Positions 41,570 to 49,918 of a stretch of DNA of 64,000 nt are shown here, piece after piece. Position 1 is the stretch's first letter, and every line of letters begins with the position of its first letter. The notes beneath the pieces are model-generated. The model was not told the DNA's origin and ran no database searches. It saw only the letters and a list, made by a program, of their open reading frames with translations. The DNA lies in NCBI GenBank assembly GCA_903837135.1, contig CAILTK010000089.1:1-64000 (forward strand). The letters are read 5' to 3'. Source of the DNA: an uncultured Caulobacterales bacterium. Lineage in GTDB: Bacteria > Pseudomonadota > Alphaproteobacteria > Caulobacterales > Caulobacteraceae. The position numbers and the translations under genes were made by a program.

Positions 41570-41584
41570 CTGCGTCACCGCCAG
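41570..41584 (+). repeat. Attachment site attR (15 bp)
   Basis: This is an exact copy of the 15 bases at the tRNA-Ser 3' end (25927-25941). Sequence on each side differs, which defines the exact island limits. Confidence 0.9.
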
Positions 41585-41777
41585 TTCCCGAAGCCGCAGG
41601 CGTCCGCCGGGGCGGGCGTCGCTCGTGCGGACCAGGTCCGATCCAGCGCTCTTGAATGGGTTTTTCAACCTGCGCGTTGGCCGCGTCCGTCAAACAATTA
41701 AGAGTTCAGTCACTTAAGACTTTCTTTTCGCGGTCGGGTTTAGGCTGTGCATACGACCGACTGTCTAGGGATGGCGC

Positions 41778-43247
41778 GTGTTCTCGAAGGGCCTGCTGGG
41801 TTATCTGCCCGCCAATATCCTGCAGGGTCTGGTCGGCTTCGCCACGCTGATGGCCCTTACCCGCCTGTTGTCGCCCACCGACTACGGCTCCTATGTGCTG
41901 GCGCTTGGCGTCTCCAGCGTCGCCTACACCCTCGTCTTCACCTGGCTGGAGGCGGCGATGGCGCGCTTCTACCCGGCCGAACGCCTCGATGACCCCGAGG
42001 CGCCGATCCTTTACGGCACCGTCTATCGGCTGTTCATCGTCGTGGCCGGAGCCTTCCTGCTCGTGGCGGGCGTGGGACTCGCGCTCTGGCCGGCGACCGA
42101 TCCGCTGCAGCGCGGGTTGAAGATCGCTATCGGCCTGGGGCTCGTCAGCACGGTTCCCCGCAGCCTCGCCAAGCTGATCCAGGAGCAGCGCCGGTCCGAG
42201 GGCCGGGTCGCCGCGGCCGCGGGCATCGATATGCTGCTGACCGGCGGCGGCTTCGCCTTCGCCGTGCTGTTCGTGCTCGGGGGCGTCAAGGGCGGCGCGC
42301 CCCTGCTGGGCGCCGGGGTGATGGCCTGTCTGATCCTGCCGTTGTTCGCCGCCGAGGACTGGGGTCGCGCGCGCCGCGGCCGGTTCGAGGCCGAGGCCGC
42401 CCGCACCTACGCCCACTTCGGTTTCCCGGTCAGCCTGGGCGTGGTGCTGAGCATCGCCCTCTATACGGTCGATCGGTTCATGATCGCCCACTATCTCGGC
42501 GAGGCCGACGCCGGCGCCTATCACGCCGGCTTCTCGATCGCCTCGCGCGTCATCGACGTCCTGTTCATCTGGTTCGGCGCCGCCGGCGTGCCGGCCATGA
42601 TCCACGCCCTGGAGAACGGCGGCGAGCGCGGATTGCAAGCCGAGGGCCGGCGCCAGCTGACCCTTATGTGCCTGATCCAGTTTCCGGCGGTGGCCGGGCT
42701 GATCGCCGTGGCCGGGCCGCTGTCGTCCTTCCTGATCGGGGAGCGGCTGCGCGGGCCGGCCCTGTCCATCACGCCGCTGGTGACGGTCGGCGCCCTGCTG
42801 GCGGGGCTCAACAACGGCTATTTCCTGTTGCCGTTCACCCTGGCGAAGAAGACGCGACTGCTGGTCCTGGCCATGGGCGCGCCGGCGGTCGCCAACATCG
42901 CCCTCAACCTGGCTCTGATCCCCCGCCTGGGTCTGGTGGGCGCGGCGCTCGCCTACCTGCTGAGCTTTCTCATCGGCATATTGACCGCCTGGGGGCTCGG
43001 CGGCCGCGTCATGCGCCTGCCCGTGCCTGTGGTGGAGCTCGGCAAGATCGCCGTCGCCGCCGCCCTCATGGCCCTGGGGCTGAGCTGGCTGCCCGCGCTG
43101 GGGACGATCTGCGACCTTATCCTCAAGCCGGTAGTCGGCATGCTGGCCTATGGCCTGATGGTCTACGGCTTCAACCTCGGTGGCGTCCGCCCCCTGGTCG
43201 ACGACCAGATCGGCCGCTGGGCGCCCTGGGCGCGAGCCGGCTCATGA
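41778..43247 (+). CDS. Wzx-type polysaccharide flippase (HfsF-like)
   Basis: The GTG start at 41778 has AGGGA upstream. The 489-residue protein has about twelve to fourteen membrane helices and the start typical of the family (LPANILQGLVGFATLMALTRLLSPTDYGSYVLAL). It would move lipid-linked repeat units across the inner membrane. The hfs locus to the left lacks a flippase, and in Caulobacter hfsF neighbours hfsE. So this is likely the missing flippase, now separated from hfsE by the island. The name is left open because several flippases can occur in one genome. Confidence 0.82.
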   Translation: MFSKGLLGYLPANILQGLVGFATLMALTRLLSPTDYGSYVLALGVSSVAYTLVFTWLEAAMARFYPAERLDDPEAPILYGTVYRLFIVVAGAFLLVAGVGLALWPATDPLQRGLKIAIGLGLVSTVPRSLAKLIQEQRRSEGRVAAAAGIDMLLTGGGFAFAVLFVLGGVKGGAPLLGAGVMACLILPLFAAEDWGRARRGRFEAEAARTYAHFGFPVSLGVVLSIALYTVDRFMIAHYLGEADAGAYHAGFSIASRVIDVLFIWFGAAGVPAMIHALENGGERGLQAEGRRQLTLMCLIQFPAVAGLIAVAGPLSSFLIGERLRGPALSITPLVTVGALLAGLNNGYFLLPFTLAKKTRLLVLAMGAPAVANIALNLALIPRLGLVGAALAYLLSFLIGILTAWGLGGRVMRLPVPVVELGKIAVAAALMALGLSWLPALGTICDLILKPVVGMLAYGLMVYGFNLGGVRPLVDDQIGRWAPWARAGS

Positions 43248-43281
43248 GCTTCCCCCGCGTCTCTTGCAAGGATCGCCGCCG

Positions 43282-44301
43282 ATGCGCCTCCGTTACGATC
43301 TAGACCACCCCGAGGCGGCGAAGGACGTGCTGCTGTTCTACCGCGCGCACGAGGTGGATCGGCTGCTGCCCGGCGACCGCTATCTCAAGCGGCTGATCCG
43401 GCCGCTCTACAATCGCCTGCACCACCGGCAGAAGGTGACCGGCTTCGGAGTCTCGTTCGCCATGCTCTGCAAGGGATTGGAGCGCGCCGGCTACAGGGTT
43501 CATCGCAACGCCTACGCCCTGGCCCGGGCCAACCCGGACTATCCTGTGGGCGTCATCGGCGGCTCGGCCATCCTCAAGGACTGGAGCTTGCCCAACCCGG
43601 CGATCCTGGGACCCTCGCTGTTCGACCAGCCTGGGCAGGCCCCCCGGCTGTTCGACGATCCCCGCTTCAAGAGCTACGTCTGCCTGGCCCGCTGGATGTA
43701 CGACATGTTCGAAACGGTCTACCGCGACCGTTGCGTGACCTGGTTCGCCGGGATCGACAGCGAGGCCTGGCCCGACCTGTCCGGCCACCCCAAGGATCTG
43801 GACTTCCTGATCTACGACAAGGTCCTCTGGGACCATGATCAGTATCAGACCACGCTGATCGATCCGGTCGTGAGAACGCTGGAGGCGCGCGGCCTGACCC
43901 ATCACACCATCCGCTACCGGCACTATGACCACGAGAGTTTCAGGAGCCTCCTGGCGCGGGCGCGGGGCCTGATCTTCCTGTGCGAGAACGAGACCCAGGG
44001 CATCGCCTATCAGGAAGCAATGGCGTCCAACGTCCCGGTGCTGGCGTGGGATCGCGGCTACTGGGCCGATCCCCAGTGGAAGCTGCACTGGGCGGCGCCT
44101 CCGCCCGCCTCCTCGGTCCCGTTCTTCTCCGACGCCTGCGGCGAGCGGTTCGTGGGCCTGGACGATTTCCCCGAACGCCTCGACCGCTTCATGGCCGGGC
44201 GCGCCGGCTATCAGCCGCGCCGATACGTGCTGGAGAACCTGAGCTTCGAACAGTCCGCGGCGCTCTACGCCGCCGCCTACTTCGCCGCCGCGTCGGCCTG
44301 A
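43282..44301 (+). CDS. Glycosyltransferase (GT4-like C-terminal motif)
   Basis: The ATG at 43282 has AAGGA nine bases upstream and follows the flippase by 34 bases. The 339-residue protein has a Rossmann-like organisation with VTGFGVSFAMLCKGLERAGYRVH near the start. LIFLCENETQGIAYQEAMASNVPVLAW near the end has the nucleotide-sugar-binding Glu residues arranged as in family 4. The N-terminal half is unusual for GT4. It probably adds a sugar to the same polysaccharide as the hfs-type genes. Confidence 0.72.
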   Translation: MRLRYDLDHPEAAKDVLLFYRAHEVDRLLPGDRYLKRLIRPLYNRLHHRQKVTGFGVSFAMLCKGLERAGYRVHRNAYALARANPDYPVGVIGGSAILKDWSLPNPAILGPSLFDQPGQAPRLFDDPRFKSYVCLARWMYDMFETVYRDRCVTWFAGIDSEAWPDLSGHPKDLDFLIYDKVLWDHDQYQTTLIDPVVRTLEARGLTHHTIRYRHYDHESFRSLLARARGLIFLCENETQGIAYQEAMASNVPVLAWDRGYWADPQWKLHWAAPPPASSVPFFSDACGERFVGLDDFPERLDRFMAGRAGYQPRRYVLENLSFEQSAALYAAAYFAAASA

Positions 44302-44373
44302 ACACCCGCCCGTCGTCCCGGCGGGCCGCCGGCGCGGCGACCGCCGGGCCCTCGGGGCAGCCCCTCTCAGACC

Positions 44374-46395
44374 TCATCCGGCCGGCGTCACCGGCGGGGC
44401 GGTGGTGAACGGGGCGATGCCGAAGCGGGGATAGGCCTCGGTCGGGTAGTAGAAGGTCCCGTCCTTGACCACCATGCGGATGGTCTTGATCGCCTTGAGC
44501 GCCTTGGTCGGATCGCCGGGGATCAGGAAGAAGTCGGCCAGCTTGCCCTTCTCGATCGAGCCCATCCGCTGCTCCTGGCCGGTATAGCGGGCGCTGTCGA
44601 AGGTGGCGCGCTTGAGGATCTCGGCCGGGCTCATGCCGGCGCGCTGATAGAGTTCGAGCTCGCGGTGATAGGTGAAGGAGCCGCCGGTGTCGGTGCCGAA
44701 CACGATGAAGACGCCGCGGTCGTGCAGTATCTTCGTGATGTCGATCAGCTTGTCGAAGGCGCCGCGGTAGGCGGCGTCGTCGCCGGGCGCGGAGGTGTCG
44801 ACCCAGGCCTTCATGGCGTTGCGCCGATAGCCGATCGGCATGTGGTCGAGATAGTCGACCGCGCCCGGAGGAACCTGTCCGTCCCGGTTCTGGGTCAGCT
44901 GTTCGTGGATGCCGAGGGTGGGGTCGATCGCCTTGCGGCCGTCGACCATCAGCTGGAGGGTGTGCTGCACCTTGGGGCTCTGCAGGTCGAGGGCCGGCAG
45001 GCGCTTCAGCGCGGTGAGGCGGAACAGGGTGCGGGTGTCTTCGCCGGGTCCGATCACCCAGCCCAGCGAGAACTGGTTGATGTGGGTGATCTCGTCATAG
45101 CCGGCCTCGATCATCTGGTCGGCGTTGGCGAAGGCCGGCACGTGACCGGCGACCCGCAGGCCGAGCCTGTGCGCCTCCTGGGTCATCGCCGGGACCCAGG
45201 CCGGGTTCATGCTGTTGTAGATCTTGATCTGCCAGTAGTCGCGCGCGCCGTACCAGCGCACCGCGTCCAGCGCCGCCTGCTGGCTATCGACGACGATGCC
45301 GTTCTGGGCGCTGAACGGGCTCTTGCCCTCGATGAAGCCCGACCGGATCACGTGCGGGCCGCCGATCTCGCCGGCGTCCATCCGGTGGATCAGGGTGTCG
45401 AGCACGGCGTTGTCGTTGCCCATGTCGCGCACGGTGGTGATCCCGGCCAACAGGTTCAGCAGGGCGATGTCCTGGGACAGGTGGGCGTGCATTTCGTAGA
45501 AGCCGGCCACCAGGGTCCCGCCCTGGCCGTCGATGGTGGTTTCGCCCGGCGTCGGCGGACTGTCCACCGCCTCGACCGCGGCGATCACCTTGCCGTCGAC
45601 CAGCACCGACACCGGACCGGTCAGGGCCGAGGTCTTCGGATCGAACAGGCGGACGTTGCGGATCCGCACCGGGCCGCCGTAGCGGTGGGCGACATCCTTC
45701 TCCAGGGTGACGAAGCGCTGGGTCGCCCAGGTGGCGGCGAGGGTGCGAAGCCGGGTCTCCTCGCCCTCATAGCCCTTGCGGATCACCACCCCGTTGGGAT
45801 GCACGTCGGCGAACAGCTCGCCCTGGGCGTCGAGCAGCATGACGGTGGGGGTCAGGTCGACGCCGGTCAGGTCGTAGCGCGTCACCTGCAGGGGACCGGC
45901 GGCGCCCTGCACCGTCAGGGTCTCGCCCTTGGTCAGGCTGAGGGTCCCGCCGGGCAGGACCTTCAGGCTCATGCCGGGCGCCTTGAGGAGGGCGTGGGCG
46001 GTAATCTGGTCCGACCAGGGACTGCCAGACTGGGTCACATAGAGGGCCGGCGCGGCGACCGCGGCCGAACCCTCGCCCGTGGAGTCGCGCCATTCGGCCC
46101 TGCCGTTCGCCTGGCTGAAATGCTCCTCGACCTTGCTGCCGAAGGTGGTGGCGCCCTTGAGGGTCCAGCTGACCGGCAGGCCGTCAGGGCCGGTGCGGAT
46201 GGTCTCGGCCATGGTCGGGCCGCGGCCGTTGTTCTTGACGTCGAAGTCGACGGTGGTGAGGTCGCCCTTGGTGTCGGAGATCAGGTGGCCGACCACCTTG
46301 TCGCCCTGGATAACGGAAAAGCTGGCGGCCTGCGCGGCGGCGAGCGCCGGCGACAGCAGGACGGCGGCGAGGGCGAGGAATGCGAACTTGGCCAT
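44374..46395 (-). CDS. Secreted amidohydrolase-superfamily metal-dependent hydrolase
   Basis: The 673-residue protein has a signal peptide (KFAFLALAAVLLSPALAAA). An N-terminal beta-rich domain of about 230 residues is followed by an amidohydrolase barrel. The metal motifs are YEMHAHLS (HxH), WQIKIYNS (Lys), RVAGHVPA and DEITHINQF (His residues) and VFGTDTGGS (Asp). The ending KLADFFLIPGDP is typical of the family. Secreted members include Xaa-Pro-type dipeptidases and prolidase-like enzymes, but the substrate cannot be told here. It is convergent with the glycosyltransferase gene. Confidence 0.85.
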   Translation of the reverse strand: MAKFAFLALAAVLLSPALAAAQAASFSVIQGDKVVGHLISDTKGDLTTVDFDVKNNGRGPTMAETIRTGPDGLPVSWTLKGATTFGSKVEEHFSQANGRAEWRDSTGEGSAAVAAPALYVTQSGSPWSDQITAHALLKAPGMSLKVLPGGTLSLTKGETLTVQGAAGPLQVTRYDLTGVDLTPTVMLLDAQGELFADVHPNGVVIRKGYEGEETRLRTLAATWATQRFVTLEKDVAHRYGGPVRIRNVRLFDPKTSALTGPVSVLVDGKVIAAVEAVDSPPTPGETTIDGQGGTLVAGFYEMHAHLSQDIALLNLLAGITTVRDMGNDNAVLDTLIHRMDAGEIGGPHVIRSGFIEGKSPFSAQNGIVVDSQQAALDAVRWYGARDYWQIKIYNSMNPAWVPAMTQEAHRLGLRVAGHVPAFANADQMIEAGYDEITHINQFSLGWVIGPGEDTRTLFRLTALKRLPALDLQSPKVQHTLQLMVDGRKAIDPTLGIHEQLTQNRDGQVPPGAVDYLDHMPIGYRRNAMKAWVDTSAPGDDAAYRGAFDKLIDITKILHDRGVFIVFGTDTGGSFTYHRELELYQRAGMSPAEILKRATFDSARYTGQEQRMGSIEKGKLADFFLIPGDPTKALKAIKTIRMVVKDGTFYYPTEAYPRFGIAPFTTAPPVTPAG

Positions 46396-46570
46396 GGCCG
46401 GCTTAGATCATGCCGCCGCCGGGCCGTAAACGGACGCCGCAGGCGGTGCGGCCGCGATCAGCTTTCAGCGCCGCGGCGGTCTATCCGGCCCCGCTGTTCG
46501 CGCCGGGCGGTCGAGGGCGGCGTTCAGCGCCCGTGGATCGCTGCGGGTCGATCGCCGACGGGCCATAGTT

Positions 46571-46598
46571 CGCGGCCCCCCCAAGGAGGGGGGCCGCG
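46571..46598. terminator. Strong GC hairpin after the DUF992 gene
   Basis: CGCGGCCCCCC at 46571-46581 pairs with GGGGGGCCGCG at 46588-46598 around a 6-base loop. It lies just beyond the stop of the minus-strand DUF992 gene. There is no T-tract, so termination by it is uncertain. Confidence 0.5.
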
Positions 46599-46605
46599 CT
46601 GAGGC

Positions 46606-47136
46606 TTATTCGCCGGGTTCGTAGTGCAAGGTGATGTCGCCGATGCCGGCGGCGACGTTGAGGCCCGTGGTGCCCTCGATGCTGAGGGGCTGAAGGGCGA
46701 TATTCTTGTGCGACCCGCCGACCAAAGCGTTGGCCGAGGCGCCGACCACGACCGATGCGCCGGCGGTCAGCCCGCCATAGTGCCCCGCCAAGCCGCCGCG
46801 GCCCACGTCCGGTCCCGGGGCGATGACGGTCCAGAGAAGGACGCCCGACTTCTGATAGCCGATGTCCACGCCGAACTTCGAGATGGCGCCGCTGTAGTGC
46901 TCGACCCGGTCACCGCCGGAATAGACGCAGCGCACCGCGTGGGAGGAGCCGAAGATGAAGCCCCAGCCACTGGCTTCGTGGCAGGACAGGGTGCCGATCT
47001 TCACGCCGCCGTGGTCTGTCTGAGCGAGAGCCGGGGCGGCGGCGAGCGCAGCGACCGCGGCGATCGCCGCGAACAGAGGCGCGCGCGAGGTCGCCCGGCG
47101 GCCGGTGGACTGGATGTTCACGTTGGTGGTCCTCAT
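46606..47136 (-). CDS. Secreted DUF992 protein
   Basis: The start at 47136 gives a 176-residue protein with a signal peptide (PLFAAIAAVAALAAAPALA). The mature part matches DUF992: VKIGTLSCHEASGWGFIFGSSHAVRCVYSGG, then YSGAISKFGVDIGYQKSGVLLW and repeated Gly/Ala-rich beta segments ending NVAAGIGDITLHYEP. The two cysteines probably form a disulphide. The family is common in alphaproteobacteria and its function is unknown. Confidence 0.88.
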   Translation of the reverse strand: MRTTNVNIQSTGRRATSRAPLFAAIAAVAALAAAPALAQTDHGGVKIGTLSCHEASGWGFIFGSSHAVRCVYSGGDRVEHYSGAISKFGVDIGYQKSGVLLWTVIAPGPDVGRGGLAGHYGGLTAGASVVVGASANALVGGSHKNIALQPLSIEGTTGLNVAAGIGDITLHYEPGE

Positions 47137-47380
47137 GGGTGGAATCCGAAACCGTCGACGCTCTCGCGTCAGTCCGCCAGCCGGCGCCCAGCCCAAGCGT
47201 GGCTGCGGACCCAGACGGAAATGCGAAAGTCGCGCGAAGGGTTCCCGGCTCCGGCCCCGACGTTGAAGGATAAGGCGAGGATCGTCGGCGCGCCCGGATG
47301 ACCCACCCGGCCGCCACTGCGCGCGGCCTAACGATCGCTCGGCGTCTGATGGGACTGAGCGGGCCGGGCGGTAACCGCCC

Positions 47381-47704
47381 CTATTCCGGCTCGAAATAGA
47401 GATGATGGTGGTTGCGGCAGCCCGGATTGAAGGCCGCTTCGCAGGCGGGACAGCGGCTGCCCGAGGCCAGGTAGGCGTGCACGCTGAGTTCGTGTCCACA
47501 GGCGCCGCAGAGCACCGCCGTCTGGTCCCACTCGGCCTTCGGCCACACCCGCACGGGATGATTCTCGAGCGCGTCATGGCAGGCGTGACAGGCGTAGTAG
47601 CGCCCGCAGCAGCGCATCTTGAGGGCGATGATGTCGAGCGGACCGCGCCAGTGGGCGCAGCGGGTTTCGGGGTCGAGTTCGAGGCCATGGACGGGCGGGC
47701 GCAT
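47381..47704 (-). CDS. CHY zinc-finger protein
   Basis: The 107-residue protein has the CHY-type arrangement of Cys and His: CAHW, MRCCGRYYACHACHDALENH, CGACGHEL and CPACEAAFNPGCRNHHHLYF. About ten to twelve ligands would bind three zinc ions. In plants CHY domains occur in ubiquitin ligases; single-domain bacterial proteins are uncharacterised. The start lies close to, and divergent from, the membrane protein gene at 47805. Confidence 0.9.
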   Translation of the reverse strand: MRPPVHGLELDPETRCAHWRGPLDIIALKMRCCGRYYACHACHDALENHPVRVWPKAEWDQTAVLCGACGHELSVHAYLASGSRCPACEAAFNPGCRNHHHLYFEPE

Positions 47705-47804
47705 GGCGGGTTCCGGTGCACGCGGTCGCTGGCGGGGTCAAGCCGCCGCCTCGCCACCGCGCCCCTGGCGGGTTAAGACGGCGGCTGGGCAGGACGGACC
47801 TCAG

Positions 47805-48206
47805 ATGTGGGAAAACGAGACCCTCGAGCGCGCGCGGCAGGCCTTCGCCGGGCAGTTCGAGACGGGCGAGGCGATCGTCGTCTATCGGCGGCGGTCCAAG
47901 GGCGATCCGGTGACGCTGACCGTCTGGGAGCGCGACGCCCTGATCTATGATTTCGACCGCCGCGTGACCTGGCTCTACCTCGGACTGATCGCCCTGGTGG
48001 TGCTGATCATGCTGGGCGCCTGGACCTTGGCGATGGTGCTGCGCGCACGCCCGAACGTGCTCGGCGTGGCCCTGATGCTGGGCCCGATCGCGCTGGCCTA
48101 CGTCCTCGCGGAACGCTGGATCTGGAATGCGCCGCAGCGGTTGCTCGCGCGGCGGGGGGAGGGCGCGTCTTCCGGCGCCGAGGAGGGAGCCGCCGCGGAC
48201 CAGTGA
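47805..48206 (+). CDS. Small membrane protein, unknown function
   Basis: The ATG at 47805 starts a 133-residue protein (WENETLERARQAFAGQ...). Upstream codons in frame lack a ribosome site and overlap the CHY gene. Two membrane helices are clear (WLYLGLIALVVLIMLGAWTL and VLGVALMLGPIALAYVLA), with a charged, low-complexity C-terminus. No family is recognised. Confidence 0.6.
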   Translation: MWENETLERARQAFAGQFETGEAIVVYRRRSKGDPVTLTVWERDALIYDFDRRVTWLYLGLIALVVLIMLGAWTLAMVLRARPNVLGVALMLGPIALAYVLAERWIWNAPQRLLARRGEGASSGAEEGAAADQ

Positions 48207-48344
48207 GAGCGAGCCACGCTCGGGCTTGACCCGAGCCTCCGGCCGCTCGATCCGATCAGCGGCGGGGTCCTCGGGTCTCTCCACCCGCTGTCGCGGGTGT
48301 CCGCCCGAGACTGACTGCAAGGTCTGTGAAGAGAGGCGGCGCCC

Positions 48345-48950
48345 TTAACCGCCCAGCGCCTCCTCCACCTGGCCGAGCCGCTCCTTGCCGAAGAACATCT
48401 CGTCGCCGACGAAGAAGGTGGGGATGCCGAACACGCCGCGGTCGACCGCGGCCTGCGTATTGGCCACCAGCTTCGCCTTCACCGCCTCGTCCTGGGTCTT
48501 GGGCAGAAGGTCGCCGAGGCCGGCCTTGTCGAGCACGGCCTGGACCACGGTCGGGTCGTCCATCTTCAGCCCGTCCTCCCATATGGCCGGCAGCACGGTC
48601 TCCACATAGGGGGTCAGCCGCCCCTCGAGCTCGGCCGCCGCCGCGCCGCGCATCAGCAGCAGAGTGTTGACCGGAAAGTGCGGGTTCATGCGAAAGCGGG
48701 TCAGACCGTGCTTCTCGACGAACCGCCGGGTCTCCAGCAGTTCGTAGGCCAGCTTACCCTTCACATTGCCGAAGGCGACCATCGGCGCCTGGTTGCCGGT
48801 GGCTTTGAAGATCCCGCCGAGCAGGCAGGGGCTCAGCCGCAGGGTCGCGCCGGTACGCGCGAGGACGCCGGGGATCACCTGGTAGGCGAGGTAGGCGTTG
48901 GGACTGGCGAAGTCGAAGATGAACTCCAGCGTCCGGGGGGGCGTGCTCAC
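48345..48950 (-). CDS. 2-hydroxychromene-2-carboxylate isomerase-family (DsbA-like) protein
   Basis: The 201-residue protein starts at a GTG. It has the thioredoxin-like fold of kappa-class GST/HCCA isomerases: EFIFDFASPNAYLAY at the N-terminus, RMNPHFPVNTLLLMRG in the middle and GVFGIPTFFVGDEMFFGKERL at the end. There is no CxxC. HCCA isomerases act with glutathione in naphthalene-type breakdown, but many relatives work on other substrates. It follows the SDR gene by 12 bases on the same strand, so the pair probably acts in one catabolic or detoxification route. Confidence 0.85.
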   Translation of the reverse strand: MSTPPRTLEFIFDFASPNAYLAYQVIPGVLARTGATLRLSPCLLGGIFKATGNQAPMVAFGNVKGKLAYELLETRRFVEKHGLTRFRMNPHFPVNTLLLMRGAAAAELEGRLTPYVETVLPAIWEDGLKMDDPTVVQAVLDKAGLGDLLPKTQDEAVKAKLVANTQAAVDRGVFGIPTFFVGDEMFFGKERLGQVEEALGG

Positions 48951-48962
48951 GGCGTTCTCTCC

Positions 48963-49709
48963 TCACCACGGTTCGGACCAGGGTCTGAGGTCCATCTCGA
49001 AGGTCCAGGCCGATCGGCCCTGGTTGTGCAGCCAGACGTAGTTCCGGGCGATCTCGTCGGGCTTCAGGATACTGTCGGCCGCCAGCCGCTCGTCCACGTC
49101 GCCGAGGCGCTCGCGGGTGAAGGTCCCGTCGATGGAGCCGTCGCAGATCACGTGCGCCACATGGATCCCCTTGGGCCCGAGCTCCCGGGCCATGCTCTGG
49201 GCCAGGGCTCTGAGGGCGTGCTTGGCGCCGGAGAAGGCGGAGAACTCGGCCCGGCCGCGCACGCTGGCGGTGGCGCCGGTGAACAGGATGGTCCCGCGCC
49301 CGCGCGGCGACATCACCCGCGCCGCCTCCCGTCCGGCGATGAAGCCCGACAGGGCCGCCATCTCCCACACCTTGGTGTAGACCCGGGTGGTGGTCTCGAC
49401 GATCGGAAACCAGACGTTCGCGCCGATATTGAACACCACCGCCTCGAGCGGGCCGATCTCCGCCTCGATCCGGTCGACCAGGGCGATCATCTCCGCCTCC
49501 TCGCGGGCGTCGACCCCGAAGGCGTGCGCCTCGCCGCCGTCGGCGCGGATCTCGTCCGCCAGGGTTTCGAGTTCCGCCAGATTGCGCGGCCGGCGGGTGA
49601 GGCAGACCGCGAGGCCCTCCTTCGCGAACGCCCGCGCCACCGAAGCGCCGACCCCGGGACCGGCCCCGACCACCAGGCAGACGCCGCGTCTGCGGCCGTC
49701 GATACTCAT
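48963..49709 (-). CDS. Short-chain dehydrogenase/reductase with Phe at the catalytic Tyr position
   Basis: The 248-residue protein has an SDR Rossmann start (VVGAGPGVGASVARAFAKEG) and VVFNIGANVWFP in place of the usual NNAG segment. The catalytic region reads EFSAFSGAKHALRALAQSMARE: K163 is kept, but residue 159, where SDRs have the catalytic Tyr, is Phe. The helix after it (RALAQSMARELGPKGIHVAHVICDG) is typical of a subgroup in which this change is, as I recall, common. Whether it is an active oxidoreductase is therefore open. It is in an operon with the HCCA isomerase-family gene. Confidence 0.82.
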   Translation of the reverse strand: MSIDGRRRGVCLVVGAGPGVGASVARAFAKEGLAVCLTRRPRNLAELETLADEIRADGGEAHAFGVDAREEAEMIALVDRIEAEIGPLEAVVFNIGANVWFPIVETTTRVYTKVWEMAALSGFIAGREAARVMSPRGRGTILFTGATASVRGRAEFSAFSGAKHALRALAQSMARELGPKGIHVAHVICDGSIDGTFTRERLGDVDERLAADSILKPDEIARNYVWLHNQGRSAWTFEMDLRPWSEPW

Positions 49710-49918
49710 GGAGGGGCTCCCTTCGCCAGCGGCGCAGAGGTGAATATGAGCGGCGGCTCGACCATTCGCAAATCTCCCCCGCGCCTCGACCTGTCCCGCA
49801 AGGGAGAAGAAGTAGAGCCCACGCCAAACTTACGCCTTCGCTTGGTCCAAATATGTACGCGATCGGCTGCTAGCCCGGACGCTGGAGGGTGGGCTGTAAG
49901 AGACGATGAGGTCATCCG

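Larger units (their letters stand above)
25927..41584. mobile_element. Genomic island integrated in tRNA-Ser(GCU), about 15.6 kb
   Basis: The island is bounded by exact 15-base direct repeats, one in the tRNA 3' end and one at 41570-41584. It carries two tyrosine recombinases, an ArdC antirestriction gene, a toxin-antitoxin pair and putative defence genes with HEPN, TIR, NTPase and nuclease features. Base composition is visibly less GC-rich than the flanks. No transfer (relaxase, type IV secretion), replication or phage structural genes are seen. It is therefore best described as an integrative defence island, perhaps mobilised by helpers. Confidence 0.88.
41398..41777. other. Right end of island, attR and chromosome junction
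   Basis: The region upstream of integrase 2 includes the arm-type repeat at 41441-41453 and attR at 41570-41584. The remaining 193 bases are host chromosome up to the flippase gene and should contain its promoter. No gene is seen. Confidence 0.6.

Noticed and set aside
25927-41584. Prophage
   Set aside because: Integrases are present but there are no capsid, tail, packaging, lysis or replication genes.
44665-46602. 645-codon plus-strand frame over the amidohydrolase
   Set aside because: Antisense shadow. The minus strand has a signal peptide and all amidohydrolase metal motifs.
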